A stretch of DNA of 64,000 bases, taken from assembly GCA_020852955.1 (NCBI GenBank), contig JADYZW010000033.1, forward strand, positions 24,899-88,898, written 5' to 3'. The position numbers were made by a program, and so were the translations under genes. Source of the stretch: Deltaproteobacteria bacterium. GTDB lineage: Bacteria > Desulfobacterota > Binatia > UTPRO1. Of the stretch, positions 1 through 9,451 are shown one piece after another (the stretch's first letter is position 1; every line of letters begins with the position of its first letter). The notes under the pieces were generated by a model. The model saw nothing but the letters and a program-made list of their open reading frames with translations, was not told the origin of the DNA and did not search any database.

Positions 1-1
1 G

Positions 2-187
2 CGACTCGGTCGCACCGAATTGCTGGCGTTCGGCGCGCGCGAGCCATCGCCCGGCGACGCGCCGCGTGTCGTACCGTCGACGCGCCGTCTCCGCGTCGAG
101 ATCGGCTTCCGTCCGCGCGTGAGCCTCGACGACGGGCTCCAGGAAACCATCGACTGGTGGCGGACACGGACCGTGGGGGCGGCGTGA
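2..187 (+). CDS. SDR-family NDP-sugar epimerase/dehydratase, C-terminal end only
   Basis: The window opens inside an open frame whose last 61 codons are visible. The end has an IGFRPRVSLDDGLQETIDWW stretch, the final helix typical of extended short-chain dehydrogenases acting on nucleotide sugars (epimerases and 4,6-dehydratases). The Rossmann fold and active site lie outside the window, so the substrate cannot be called; a CDP-glucose 4,6-dehydratase would fit the pathway but is not shown. The stop overlaps the GTG of the next gene (GTGA), so it is the upstream member of the same operon. Confidence 0.7.
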   Translation, partial: RLGRTELLAFGAREPSPGDAPRVVPSTRRLRVEIGFRPRVSLDDGLQETIDWWRTRTVGAA

Positions 188-1464
188 ACGGCCCCGCCCC
201 TGCCGCCGAAGCCACTCTCGGCGCCCATCGCTGTCGCGCCTGCCTGGGACGTCGCTTGATCGACGTGCTCGACCTCGGCGTCCAGCCGATCGCCAATCGC
301 TACGTCGACGCGGCGGAGCGGGACGAGCCGGAGCCGGCGTTCCCGCTCCGCGCCTCCGCGTGCCTCGATTGTGCGCTCATGCAAGTACCCGATCGCGTGC
401 CCGCGGAGTTCTTTCGCCATTACCTCTACGTACCGTCGGCGGCGGAGGGCCTCCGCCGACACTTCAGCGCGCTCGCCGAGCGCCTAGCGGTGGAATCCTA
501 CGTTCCCGCCTCGGGCTATCTCGTCGACATCGGCTGCAACGAAGGCGTCCTGCTGCGCGCCTGCGCCGAGCGCGGCCTACGGGTGGTCGGCGTCGACCCG
601 GCGGAGAACCTCATCGAGCGGGTGCGCGCCGCGCGCATCGAGGTGGCCGGCGAGTACTTCGGAGGCCGGGTGGCCGACGCGCTGCGGGCACGGCACGGGC
701 GCGCGTCGGTGATCACCACCACCAACACCTTCAATCACGTCGACGACCTGCACGAGTTCGTACGCGCCGTCCGCGACCTGCTCGCGGACGATGGGGTGTT
801 CCTCGTGGAGGTGCCGCATGCGGCGGATCTCCTGGAGCGTAACGAGTTCGACACGATCTATCACGAGCACCTCTCGGAGTTCAGCGTGCGCTCCCTGGTG
901 GAGCTTTTCGGCGCGTGCGGCTTGGAGGTGTACGACGTGGAAGCGCTCGCGGTGCACGGCGGCTCGATGCGCGTCTGGGGCCAGCACGCCCGCGGCCCAC
1001 GACGAGCATCCGCCGCCGTCGGGCACTGGCTCGCCGAGGAGGAAGCGCGCGGGCTGTTCGCGCCGGCCACGTACGATGCGTTCCGCGCCCGGGTCGAAGA
1101 CCTGCGCGCCACGCTCCGGGCGGAGATCGCCGCGCTCCGGGCGCAGGGCAAGCGGGTGGCGGCCTACGGCGCGCCCGCCAAGGGCATGACGCTCCTCGCC
1201 TACTGCGGGCTCGGCCCGGACGAGATCGCCTACGTCGCGGACCGCAGCCCCCTCAAGCAGCGCCGCCTCACCCCGGGCACGGGGATTCCGATCGTATCCC
1301 CGGAGCGTATCGCCGACGATCCGCCGGACGTTCTGCTCGTCCTCGCCTGGAACTATCTCGACGAGATCGCGCACCAACAAGCGGACTTCGTTCGTCGCGG
1401 CGGGCGCTTCCTCGTTCCCATCCCGACACCGCGCTTCGTCGGCGGCGCGACGGCGGCCCCGTGA
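184..1464 (+). CDS. SAM-dependent sugar C-methyltransferase (TylC3/NovU type)
   Basis: About 426 residues with the three-part build of NDP-hexose C-methyltransferases. An N-terminal zinc-binding region has CRAC at residues 17-20 and a second CLDC pair. A class I SAM fold follows, with motif I VDIGCNEG. The C-terminal domain has the family motif AAYGAPAKGMTLLAYCGL. The family methylates C-3 or C-5 of 4-keto nucleotide sugars to give branched sugars. The GTG at 184 is preferred because it overlaps the upstream stop in a GTGA junction, as at the other gene joints here; an in-frame GTG at 157 would add nine residues. The gene ends in a GTGA overlap with the next gene. Confidence 0.88.
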   Translation: MNGPAPAAEATLGAHRCRACLGRRLIDVLDLGVQPIANRYVDAAERDEPEPAFPLRASACLDCALMQVPDRVPAEFFRHYLYVPSAAEGLRRHFSALAERLAVESYVPASGYLVDIGCNEGVLLRACAERGLRVVGVDPAENLIERVRAARIEVAGEYFGGRVADALRARHGRASVITTTNTFNHVDDLHEFVRAVRDLLADDGVFLVEVPHAADLLERNEFDTIYHEHLSEFSVRSLVELFGACGLEVYDVEALAVHGGSMRVWGQHARGPRRASAAVGHWLAEEEARGLFAPATYDAFRARVEDLRATLRAEIAALRAQGKRVAAYGAPAKGMTLLAYCGLGPDEIAYVADRSPLKQRRLTPGTGIPIVSPERIADDPPDVLLVLAWNYLDEIAHQQADFVRRGGRFLVPIPTPRFVGGATAAP

Positions 1465-2552
1465 GCGGCGGGTTGGAGATCATCCGCCGCGATCTCGCCG
1501 AGATCGCGGCGCGCGCCGGCGAGGATCTCGAGCGGCTCGACGGCAAGCGCGTGCTCGTGACGGGCGGCGCCGGCTTCCTGATGTCGTACCTCGTCGACGT
1601 GCTCGCCGCGCGAAGCGAGGCGTCGGAACGGAACGATGCGCCGCGGGTGGTCGTTGTGGACGATTTCACCACCGCCGGCAGAGACCGCCTGTCCCATCTG
1701 GCGTCCCACCGGCGCGTCGATCTCCGCGAGCGCGACGCGTCCACGCTCGAGCTCACCGAGTCGTTCGACATCATCGTTCACGGCGCGTCGATCGCCTCGC
1801 CGGTCATGTACCGGCGGATGCCGCTGCGAACGCTCGAGGTCAACGCGCTCGGCGCCTGGGCGCTCCTCCGATCCGCACAGGAGCGCCCGCCCGAGGCGTT
1901 CGTGCTCCTGAGCACCAGCGAGATCTACGGCGATCCCGACCCCACCCACGTGCCGACGCCCGAAACCTATCCCGGCCTCGTGTCGCCGACAGGCCCACGC
2001 GCCTGCTACGATGAGTCGAAGCGTTTCGCGGAGACGCTCGCGCTCACCTATTTCCGCACGTACGGGACGCCGGTGCGCATCGTACGGCCGTTCAACGTCT
2101 ACGGACCCGGCCTGCGGCACGACGACGGACGCGTCGTACCGAGCCTCGTCGACGACGCGCAAAACGGACGGGATCTCGTGCTGCACTCGGACGGCCGCCC
2201 GCGGCGAAGCTTCTGCTACGTGACGGACTTCATCGTCTCCCTGCTCCGCGTGATCGCGGGGGGGGTCGATGGCGAAGCCTACAACGTGGGCGACGACCGC
2301 GAAGAGATCTCCATGCGCGAGCTCGCCGATCGCGTCCGCGCCGTGGCACAAGCCGCCGGCCGCGTCGTCGTGCGAACGAGCGCCGACCCGGACTACCTGA
2401 CCGACAACCCGCAGCGGCGCTGCCCGGACCTCGCGAAGCTCCGGGCGCTCGGCGGATCGATGCCGTGCGTGGCCCTGGAGGACGGGCTCACGCGCTACGC
2501 GCGCTGGCTCGCCGCCGAGCGCGACGCGCGCCGGGGGAAGCGGGAATCATGA
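1461..2552 (+). CDS. NAD-dependent epimerase/dehydratase, UDP-glucuronate decarboxylase-like
   Basis: About 363 residues, an extended SDR. The NAD-binding motif VLVTGGAGFLMS lies at residues 31-42, followed by VVVDDFTTAG, LLSTSEIYGDP and the catalytic YDESK (YxxxK). The order and wording (GGAGF, then an STSEIYGDP-type motif, then NVYGPG) resemble UDP-glucuronate decarboxylases and related dehydratases. Residues 1-28 precede the Rossmann fold. The usual Gly-Ser after GGAGF is replaced by LMS, which is unusual. The start is the GTG in a GTGA overlap with the methyltransferase. Because a UDP-sugar dehydrogenase follows, a UDP-glucose to UDP-glucuronate to UDP-xylose branch is plausible, but the substrate is inferred. 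Confidence 0.8.
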   Translation: MSGGLEIIRRDLAEIAARAGEDLERLDGKRVLVTGGAGFLMSYLVDVLAARSEASERNDAPRVVVVDDFTTAGRDRLSHLASHRRVDLRERDASTLELTESFDIIVHGASIASPVMYRRMPLRTLEVNALGAWALLRSAQERPPEAFVLLSTSEIYGDPDPTHVPTPETYPGLVSPTGPRACYDESKRFAETLALTYFRTYGTPVRIVRPFNVYGPGLRHDDGRVVPSLVDDAQNGRDLVLHSDGRPRRSFCYVTDFIVSLLRVIAGGVDGEAYNVGDDREEISMRELADRVRAVAQAAGRVVVRTSADPDYLTDNPQRRCPDLAKLRALGGSMPCVALEDGLTRYARWLAAERDARRGKRES

Positions 2553-3922
2553 AGGTCGGCGTCATGGGCGCGGGACGCGTCGGCCTCGCGAGCGCGCTCG
2601 TGCTCTGCGAACTCGGCCACGACGTCACGGTCTTCGACGTGGATCCGTCGCGCGTCCGGATGCTGCGCGCGGCCGCGCCGCCCTTCTTCGAGCCGGATGC
2701 CGCGGCGTCGCTGCAGGAGGCCACGCGCAGTCGTCGATGGACCGTCACGGACCGGGCCGACGCACTCGCGCGCTGCCGCAGCGTGCTGATCGCCGTCCCG
2801 ACCCCCGCGGGACCCGGCGGGCAGTACGACCTCGCGGCGCTCCGCGCCGCGGCCGACGCTTTGCGCGGGGTGCAAGCCCGTACCAATCGCGGTCTCGGCT
2901 GGGAGGGCGTCTTCCTCCGCAGCACCGTCTTACCCGGCACGACCGAAGGGGTCCTCGGGACGGCCCTCGCCGATGCCGCGGGAGGAAGCCTCCCGCCCGT
3001 CCCGATCGGCTACCTCCCGGAGTTCCTGCGTGAGGGCTCGATGCTGGCCGACGCCCGGCGGCCCGACCGCATCGTCGTCGGCGCCGCCGACGCGGGCCTG
3101 CGCGCGCTGGCGCGCGTGCTGTTCGCCGGCATCGACACGACGTGGTTCGACACCGGCATCCGCACGGCCGAGCTGATCAAGGTGGCGAACAACGCCTTGT
3201 TCTCGACCTGCGTCTCCTTCGCGAACGACATCGCCAGGCTCGCCGAAACCATCGACGGCGTGGATGCCGTGGAGGTCTTCGAAGGCATCCATCTGGACCG
3301 CCGACTGCAGGGATCCGCCGGGGCGAGCATCGCCGAGTACCTGCGGCCCGGGCCTGGCTTCGGCGGAACCTGCCTGCCGAAGGATCTCGCCGCGCTCGCC
3401 GCGCTCGCGGGCGCGCGCCCCGAGGGCGCGCCGATTCTGGACGCGGCGCTGCGTATCAATCGGATGCAGCCGACGTGGTTCGTGGAGCGCATCGCCGAGG
3501 CGCTCGGAGGGCTCGCGGATCGGCGCGTGCTGGTCCTCGGTCTCGCGTTCAAGCCGGGAACCGACGACCTGCGCGAATCCGTCGCCCTCACCCTCTGTCG
3601 CGAGCTCGCCCGCCGGGGCGCGGCGGTCCGCGCGCACGACCCATGGGCGGAACCGGGGGCCGCGCGCGCGCTGCTCGCCTCGTCCGGTGTCGTGGTGGTC
3701 GAGAACGGCGCCTTCCGCGACGCCTTCGCGTCCGCCGAGGCGGCTATTCTCGTCACCCCGTGGCCGGTCTACGCGCGGACGCTTCCGGAGCTGCTCGCCA
3801 TGCGATCCGCGCCTTTGCTGTTCGCGGATGCACGTGGGATCTTTCGGAACGTGACGCGTGCGCGATGCGTGACCTACCTCGGCATCGGCGCGCGCCCCGT
3901 CCGTGACGAGAGGGTCGGATGA
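2549..3922 (+). CDS. UDP-glucose/GDP-mannose dehydrogenase family protein
   Basis: 457 residues, full length for the family. The N-terminal Rossmann motif is VGVMGAGRVGLA (residues 3-14). STVLPGTT, the helix with ELIKVANNALF (Lys211) and the nucleophile loop GFGGTCLPKD with Cys275 follow, then the C-terminal NAD half with LGLAFKPGTDDLRES. These enzymes oxidise C-6 of an NDP-hexose to the uronate in two NAD-dependent steps. The ATG overlaps the upstream stop (ATGA). Beside the UXS-like SDR it most likely makes UDP-glucuronate, but the family also includes N-acetylhexosamine dehydrogenases. Confidence 0.9.
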   Translation: MKVGVMGAGRVGLASALVLCELGHDVTVFDVDPSRVRMLRAAAPPFFEPDAAASLQEATRSRRWTVTDRADALARCRSVLIAVPTPAGPGGQYDLAALRAAADALRGVQARTNRGLGWEGVFLRSTVLPGTTEGVLGTALADAAGGSLPPVPIGYLPEFLREGSMLADARRPDRIVVGAADAGLRALARVLFAGIDTTWFDTGIRTAELIKVANNALFSTCVSFANDIARLAETIDGVDAVEVFEGIHLDRRLQGSAGASIAEYLRPGPGFGGTCLPKDLAALAALAGARPEGAPILDAALRINRMQPTWFVERIAEALGGLADRRVLVLGLAFKPGTDDLRESVALTLCRELARRGAAVRAHDPWAEPGAARALLASSGVVVVENGAFRDAFASAEAAILVTPWPVYARTLPELLAMRSAPLLFADARGIFRNVTRARCVTYLGIGARPVRDERVG

Positions 3923-5238
3923 CGGAGCGCGCGGCCCGGAGCGCGCGTCTCCGCAGCGAAATCAGGGAGCGCGTCCGCGAACTCCACGCCCTCGACCACG
4001 GCGCTCAGCCCTTCGTGCCGGGAGAGACGTACGTCGCGTACTCGGGCCGCGTCTTCGACGGATCCGAACTCGAGGCCCTCGTCGAGCGCGCGCTCGACGC
4101 GTGGATCACGGCGGGGCCCTCCGCCGCGGAGTTCGAGCGTGCGCTCGCCGCGTACACCGGGGCGCGGAGCGCCGTCTTCGTCAACTCCGGGTCGTCGGCG
4201 AATCTCCTGGCGCTCGCGGCGTGCACCTCGCCGAAGCTCGACCGCCCGCTCGCGCCGGGCGACGAGGTGATCACGGCGGCGGCGGCCTTCCCGACCACCG
4301 TCAACCCGATCGTGCAGGTCGGTTGCCTGCCGGTCTTCGTCGACGTGGAGCTCGGGACGTACAACCCCGATCCGGGGCGCATCGAGCGCGCGATCGGGCC
4401 GCGCACCCGCGCCATCATGGTCGCCCACGCGGTCGGCAATCCGTTCGACGCCGTCGCCTACGGGGCCCTCGCCGAGCGGCACGGGCTCTTCCTGATCGAA
4501 GACACGTGCGACGGGCTCGGCGGCACGCTCGCCGGCAGGATGCTCGGCACCTTCGGCGATTTCGGCACGTTGTCGTTCTACCCCGCGCACCAGATGACGA
4601 CCGGCGAAGGCGGCGCGGTCCTGTGCAACGACCCCGCCCGCCGGAGACTCGTCGAGTCCTTCCGCGACTGGGGGAAGGACTGCTGGTGCGAGCCGGGCAA
4701 GGACGACACCTGCGGCAAACGCTTCGGCTGGCAGCTCGGACAGCTGCCGGAAGGCTACGATCACAAGTACGTGTTCAGCCACCTCGGCTACAACTTGAAG
4801 GCGACCGACCTGCAAGCCGCCGTGGGACTGGCGCAGCTCCGCCGCATGCCGTCGTTCGTCGCTCGCCGCCGCCAGAACTTCGCGGCGCTCCTGCAATGCC
4901 TCGAACCCTTCGCGGACGTCCTGATCCTGCCGCGTTCCGACGCGCGGGCGGAGCCGTGCTGGTACGCCTTCCCGATCACGGTGCGCGCGAACGCGCCGTT
5001 CACCAAGAACGCGTTCGTCGCGTTCCTCGAGGAGCGTCGGATCGCGACGCGCTCGCTCTTCGCCGGCAATCTGCTGCGACAGCCGGCCTGGACCGGACGC
5101 CGGCACCGCGTCGCCGGCTCACTCGACAACAGCGACACCATCATGACCTCGACGTTCCTGGTCGGCGTATATCCCGGCATCGACGACGAGCGTCTGCACT
5201 ACCTGCAGCGCACGCTGCGGGCGTTCCTCACGCGATGA
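3919..5238 (+). CDS. rfbH: NDP-4-keto-6-deoxyhexose 3-dehydratase (DdhC/AscC/RfbH, E1 type)
   Basis: 439 residues, DegT/DnrJ/EryC1 fold. Two features separate it from ordinary sugar aminotransferases. The PLP lysine is replaced by histidine in SFYPAHQMTTGEGG (His224). Four cysteines, Cys197, Cys255, Cys257 and Cys265, have the C-x57-C-x-C-x7-C spacing that binds the [2Fe-2S] cluster of CDP-6-deoxy-L-threo-D-glycero-4-hexulose 3-dehydrase. The family removes the C-3 hydroxyl using PMP and an electron-transfer partner, giving 3,6-dideoxyhexoses. The glucose-1-phosphate cytidylyltransferase at 11198 fits a CDP-linked substrate. No E3-type reductase gene is seen. It overlaps both neighbours by 4 bp and has a paralogue at 34805. 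Confidence 0.92.
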   Translation: MTERAARSARLRSEIRERVRELHALDHGAQPFVPGETYVAYSGRVFDGSELEALVERALDAWITAGPSAAEFERALAAYTGARSAVFVNSGSSANLLALAACTSPKLDRPLAPGDEVITAAAAFPTTVNPIVQVGCLPVFVDVELGTYNPDPGRIERAIGPRTRAIMVAHAVGNPFDAVAYGALAERHGLFLIEDTCDGLGGTLAGRMLGTFGDFGTLSFYPAHQMTTGEGGAVLCNDPARRRLVESFRDWGKDCWCEPGKDDTCGKRFGWQLGQLPEGYDHKYVFSHLGYNLKATDLQAAVGLAQLRRMPSFVARRRQNFAALLQCLEPFADVLILPRSDARAEPCWYAFPITVRANAPFTKNAFVAFLEERRIATRSLFAGNLLRQPAWTGRRHRVAGSLDNSDTIMTSTFLVGVYPGIDDERLHYLQRTLRAFLTR

Positions 5239-6503
5239 CGCGCGACGCCGATCCGCCGCGCGGGCGCGGCCGCCGTCGCCCGGACTCCGCCCCCTGCCCC
5301 TGTTGCGCGAGCGCCGTCGCCGGGTCGCCGGCCTTCGTCCACCCCGCGGTGCCGGTGCTGCTCAACGTCCTCGCCCCGACCGAGGAGGCAGCCCGCCGTG
5401 CGCCCGCCAGGCGCCTCGAGTTGGTCGACTGCCCGACGTGCGGAGCGGTGTTCAACCGCGCCTTCGACGGCGTGCCCTACGGTCCGGACTACTTCGTCGA
5501 CCCCACGCGCTCCGCGCGCTATCGGCAGCACCTCGACGACGTGAGCGATCGGCTGGCCGCCCGCATGGAACGATCGCCGACCTTCTCCGTGGTCGACGTC
5601 GGCGCCGGCCAGGGCAGCTTCCTCGCCCACCTGGCCGGACGGCTCGGCACCCGCGTCGCGCGGGCCCACGGCTTCGATCCGGCCTTCCGCGCGGGACAGG
5701 CGCAGCTGCCGGACAACGTCGGCGTCACCGCGGCACGCCTCGACGCCGCAGGAGCGGCCGCACTCGATTTCCCCGTGGACGTCGTCGTCACGCGGCACGT
5801 CCTGGAGCATGTCGCCGCTCCGGTCCCGTTTCTGGCGTCACTCCGAGAAAGCCTCGCGGCGCCCTTCCTGCTGCTCGTCGAAACGCCGAACGTCGCCCAC
5901 AGCCTGGAGCACGGACTGCTCCACGACTTCTGCTACGAGCACTGCACCATGCTCGGCGAGACGGCGCTCGCCGAGGTCCTGGGGCGGGCGGGCTACGACC
6001 ACGTCCAGGTCGGACGCGCCTTCGGCGGCGAGTACCTCCTGGCGTTCGCCGCCGCGCCCGGCGCGCGCCCGGCGGCACCGCGCCCGACACCCCCTGACGC
6101 GGGCGTTCCACGCGCGGTCCCGACTCGCCTCGCCGACGTCGCCAGGCGTTTCGTGCCGGAGCACCGCGATCGCCTCCGGCACGCGCGAGCGCGCGGCCCC
6201 ATCGCGCTCTGGGGAGCCGCGGGAAAGGGGGCGCTCTTCGTACACCTGGTCGATCCGGATCGCGAGCTCGTGAGCACGGTCGTGGACATCCATCCGAACA
6301 AGCACGGCATGTTCCTGCCAGGGACGGGCCATCGCATCGTCTCGCCGGAGGAAGCGCGGCGACGAACGGTGCGCACGGTCGTCGTCGCGAACGCCACCTA
6401 CGTCGACGAGGTCGCGGCGCTCTGCGACGCCATGGAGCTCCGCGCCGACATCGAGTGCGTCGGCAACCGGCCCTTCACGCGGACGGCCCGCGGACGGCCC
6501 TGA
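5235..6503 (+). CDS. SAM-dependent methyltransferase with zinc N-terminus and C-methyltransferase-type C-terminus
   Basis: About 422 residues. The N-terminus has two CxxC pairs (CPCC near residue 19 and CPTC near residue 64) like a zinc ribbon. A class I SAM fold follows with VVDVGAGQGSF, FDPAF, VVTRHVLEHV and LLVETPNV. The C-terminal third has GPIALWGAAGKGALFVHL, matching the C-terminal domain of sugar C-methyltransferases. It is therefore probably a second nucleotide-sugar methyltransferase, distant from the one at 184. It starts in an ATGA overlap with the 3-dehydratase and closes the operon; 18 bp separate it from a convergent dioxygenase gene. Confidence 0.82.
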   Translation: MTRDADPPRGRGRRRPDSAPCPCCASAVAGSPAFVHPAVPVLLNVLAPTEEAARRAPARRLELVDCPTCGAVFNRAFDGVPYGPDYFVDPTRSARYRQHLDDVSDRLAARMERSPTFSVVDVGAGQGSFLAHLAGRLGTRVARAHGFDPAFRAGQAQLPDNVGVTAARLDAAGAAALDFPVDVVVTRHVLEHVAAPVPFLASLRESLAAPFLLLVETPNVAHSLEHGLLHDFCYEHCTMLGETALAEVLGRAGYDHVQVGRAFGGEYLLAFAAAPGARPAAPRPTPPDAGVPRAVPTRLADVARRFVPEHRDRLRHARARGPIALWGAAGKGALFVHLVDPDRELVSTVVDIHPNKHGMFLPGTGHRIVSPEEARRRTVRTVVVANATYVDEVAALCDAMELRADIECVGNRPFTRTARGRP

Positions 6504-6521
6504 CCACCGCGTACGGATCCG

Positions 6522-7292
6522 TCAGCGGCTCTTCTCCGCTTCGCGCACCGCCACGCCGTCGCGGAGCAGTGGCACCGCCATCTGGATCGGACGGTCCCGG
6601 GCGTCCAGCACCGGCCGCGGCGAGAACTGACACAGATAGGCGCGCCGCACGCCTTCGCTCCGATTCAGCCCGCTACGATGCGGCAGCAAGCCCGACATGA
6701 GGATCACGCTTCCCGCCGGCACCGGCAGGAGCGTGCCGACGGCACTTCCGAAGTCGGCCACGAAGTTTCCGTGCTCGTCCTGGCGATGCGCCCGCACGGC
6801 GTCGAAGCGCCGCTCGGTGAACGGCAGGACCTCCAGGGCACCGTTCTCGGCCGTCACGTCGTCGAGGGCGGTCCACAGGCTGAGGTTCGGCGCGTAGTGC
6901 CCGTAGCCGTAGGCGTCGACGTAGCCGTGATCCTGATGCCATCCGAACGGCACACGATTGTGCGGCAGCTTGAGTACGAACAGCTCGATGAAAAGGTACG
7001 CCTCGACTCCGACGAAGGCCTTGGCGCACTCGACCATCAAGGCGCTGCGCAGGTAGTCGGCGAGCGCGGGTCGCTCGCGCGACCGGCCGGGAATGAAGTA
7101 GTGCTCGCCGACGTAGTTCAGGCGATCAACGGTCTTCTTCGCCGCGATCTCCCCCTCGTGCCACGCGAGCGCGTGATCGGCTTCCGCGCGCAGGGCGCCG
7201 AGCCGATCGGGGGGCAGGGCGCGCTCCATCACGAGATATCCTTCACGGGCGAAGGCGTCGCGCTCGTCGGGCGTGAGACGTCGGGGCGTCAT
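6522..7292 (-). CDS. PhyH-family Fe(II)/2-oxoglutarate dioxygenase
   Basis: 256 residues, full length for phytanoyl-CoA dioxygenase-like enzymes. The iron ligands are His119 and Asp121 in FGWHQDHGY and a distal His205 in LLPHRSGLN. The family hydroxylates or otherwise oxidises small molecules; the substrate is unknown here. The fold and the tail (RRAYLCQFS, then IQMAVPLLRDG) closely match the PhyH protein at 46532, so the two are paralogues. Its ATG overlaps the stop of the next upstream PhyH gene (7289) in an ATGA junction. It is the last gene of a minus-strand operon that begins with a GT-C glycosyltransferase. Confidence 0.88.
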   Translation of the reverse strand: MTPRRLTPDERDAFAREGYLVMERALPPDRLGALRAEADHALAWHEGEIAAKKTVDRLNYVGEHYFIPGRSRERPALADYLRSALMVECAKAFVGVEAYLFIELFVLKLPHNRVPFGWHQDHGYVDAYGYGHYAPNLSLWTALDDVTAENGALEVLPFTERRFDAVRAHRQDEHGNFVADFGSAVGTLLPVPAGSVILMSGLLPHRSGLNRSEGVRRAYLCQFSPRPVLDARDRPIQMAVPLLRDGVAVREAEKSR

Positions 7293-8401
7293 CCGAGGCG
7301 CGCCAGCTCCGCCTTGGCGGCGGCGTGGTCGGGGTCGAGTTCGAGCGCGCGCAGCAGGAGCAACCGGCGCTGCTCGCGGGTGATGTCGGACCCGAGCGTG
7401 GCGTACTCGCGCACGATCGCGTCGGGATCGTTGCGGGCGCCGACGAGATCGCCGTTGACGTTCACGTCCTCTTCGCTGATCGCGAAGAGCGCGTTGAGCG
7501 CGCGGCGGCTCCCGATCGCGTCGCCGGCGCCGACAGCGGCGCGATGGACCCGGAGCGCCGCGTCGATCGCGGCCCCCTGTCGCGGGAGACGCCGGCGGAT
7601 CGCGTCGACGATGGCCTCGCCTCGGACGCGCGCCGCTCCCCGTTCCCCGAGCGCATACTCGCGCATGACGTCGTCGGTCGAGCGGCCGCCCCGGGCCACG
7701 GGCACCTGATCGCCGAAGAGCATGCGGCTCGGCAGAAGGCGCTGCTCGGGCAGGCTGAACGACAAACTGTACCCGAACCGCGGGGAATCACCGCGGTTCG
7801 GCGGGCTGGCGTGCGCCGTGGTCGCGCGGAAGACGACGATCTGCCCCACATCCATTTCCAATTGATGGACGGGCTCCCGCGCGGCGCACGCCAGGTACTT
7901 GAGATCCTCGTCCCATCGGTGCGGCAGGAGCGCCGTGTGGCTGCCCGGGCTCATGACCATCGCGCCGTTCCGGCCGTCGCAGCGCGTGAGCGCGACCCAG
8001 CAGCTCAAGGTCTCCGGGTGCTCCATCTGCGCGTAGGCGCCATCCTGGTGCCAGGGAAACCGGGTCAACCCCGCCTCGTCCACCGCCTTCACGTGCGCCT
8101 GGTTCCACATCATGTCGGCATCGGGGCCGATGCACGCGGCGGCGATCGCCGCGAACACGGGCGAACGGCAGAACTCGGCGGCGGCGTCGCTCACGCGATG
8201 GAGACGCGGCAGCTCCGGCCGAAGGCGATCCCAGCGCGCCTCCTCCGCGCGCGGGCGCTCCGTGCGCCGCGCCGCCCACGCCTCCTCGATGGCGGACCTG
8301 ACCGGGGCCAGCTCCGCCTCGCTGAACGCGGGGGCGGTGACGAAGTACCCGTCCTCGTCGAAGGCGCGGCGCTGTTCGGGGCTGACGGCGAAGCCCGGCA
8401 T
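7289..8401 (-). CDS. PhyH-family dioxygenase with C-terminal helical tail
   Basis: 370 residues. The PhyH core occupies roughly residues 10-245, with His118 and Asp120 in FPWHQDGAY and His197 in TTAHASPPN. About 120 further residues end in ALELDPDHAAAKAEL, a TPR-like helix. Core and linker match the PhyH protein at 48197 (HQDG, ALLPH-W-DE, HASPPN versus HGSPPN, LFGDQ), which lacks the tail; they are paralogues. The substrate is unknown. It overlaps the following PhyH gene by 4 bp. A gap of 75 bp separates it from the aldo-keto reductase. Confidence 0.87.
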   Translation of the reverse strand: MPGFAVSPEQRRAFDEDGYFVTAPAFSEAELAPVRSAIEEAWAARRTERPRAEEARWDRLRPELPRLHRVSDAAAEFCRSPVFAAIAAACIGPDADMMWNQAHVKAVDEAGLTRFPWHQDGAYAQMEHPETLSCWVALTRCDGRNGAMVMSPGSHTALLPHRWDEDLKYLACAAREPVHQLEMDVGQIVVFRATTAHASPPNRGDSPRFGYSLSFSLPEQRLLPSRMLFGDQVPVARGGRSTDDVMREYALGERGAARVRGEAIVDAIRRRLPRQGAAIDAALRVHRAAVGAGDAIGSRRALNALFAISEEDVNVNGDLVGARNDPDAIVREYATLGSDITREQRRLLLLRALELDPDHAAAKAELARLG

Positions 8402-8476
8402 GGGATGCCAATCTCTAGCCGATGCGGGCCGCCGGCGTCCACGACGTCTCGACGCCGTCGCCGGATCGCCCGCCGA

Positions 8477-9451
8477 CTACCGCGCGACGCGCCACGGCGC
8501 GGTCAGGCGGTCGAGCGCGTCCATCTCGGCTTCGCCGAGCGCCACCCCGATGGCCTTCGCATTGCGGACCGCCTGCTCTCCCGTCTTCGCACCCGCGAGC
8601 GGCACCACTCCCGGCCGGGCGAGCAGCCACGCGAGGGCGACGGCAGCGGCATCGACACCGTGCCGCATGGCCATCGCGCGCAGAGCCGCGATCACGGGCT
8701 GGGCGGCGGCGACGTTGGCCGGCGAGAACCACGCCGCCTCCGCGCGCGGCCCGGCGGGGCGTCGTCCGGCATCGTAGGCGCCGCACAGGAGGCCCTGCTC
8801 GAGGGGGCTGTAGGCGAGGAGCGTCACGCCGAGTTCGCGACAGGCGTCGAGCACGCCGTCGACCTCCGGCGTACGGTGCAGCAGCGAGTAGTGGACCTGG
8901 TTCGTCGCCAGCGCCACGCCACGTCGCGCCAGCGCCGCGTGGGCTTCGCGCATCTCGCCCGCCCGGAAATTGCTCACGCCGACGGCGCGCACCTGCCCCG
9001 CCTCGACGGCGTCGGCGAAGGCGTGCATGGTGTCCGCAATGGGAACTTCCTCGCGATCGGCCCAGTGCAGCTGGTACAGATCGATGCGGGGCAGCCCCAT
9101 CCGCTTCAGGCTTCCCGCGAGCCCCCTCGGAATGGCCGCCGGGCCGCCGCGACGCGCGATCGGCGCGTACTTGGTGGCGATCACGAGATCGCGCCCGCTC
9201 TTGCGCGCGAGCCAGCCGAGCATCTTCTCGCCCCTGCCGGCGCCGTAGGCCTCGGCCGTGTCGAACAAGTTCAGCCCGGCCGCGAGGCACGCGCCGAAGG
9301 CGTCGACGACGTCGCGCGGTCCGTGGTCTTGCTCATAGCGCCAGTAGCGCTTGTCGCCCCACGCCCAGCACCCGACGCCGAGCGTCGCGACTTCGAGCGG
9401 CCCTTGGCCGAGGCGGACGCGCCGAGGCCTCGGAGCGTCGGTCGGTGTCAC
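8477..9451 (-). CDS. Aldo/keto reductase
   Basis: 324 residues, full length. The catalytic tetrad is visible: Asp64 and Tyr69 in LFDTAEAYG, Lys94 in IATKYAP and His129 in YQLHW. VGVSNFRAGEM and LAYSPLEQGLL are further family motifs. These NAD(P)H enzymes reduce aldehydes and ketones, and some act on keto sugars. The chosen GTG overlaps the stop of the upstream GT-C gene (GTGA). The same frame stays open far upstream, but that part is a shadow of the GT-C gene. The substrate is not predictable; the setting suggests a keto-sugar or tailoring role. Confidence 0.88.
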   Translation of the reverse strand: MTPTDAPRPRRVRLGQGPLEVATLGVGCWAWGDKRYWRYEQDHGPRDVVDAFGACLAAGLNLFDTAEAYGAGRGEKMLGWLARKSGRDLVIATKYAPIARRGGPAAIPRGLAGSLKRMGLPRIDLYQLHWADREEVPIADTMHAFADAVEAGQVRAVGVSNFRAGEMREAHAALARRGVALATNQVHYSLLHRTPEVDGVLDACRELGVTLLAYSPLEQGLLCGAYDAGRRPAGPRAEAAWFSPANVAAAQPVIAALRAMAMRHGVDAAAVALAWLLARPGVVPLAGAKTGEQAVRNAKAIGVALGEAEMDALDRLTAPWRVAR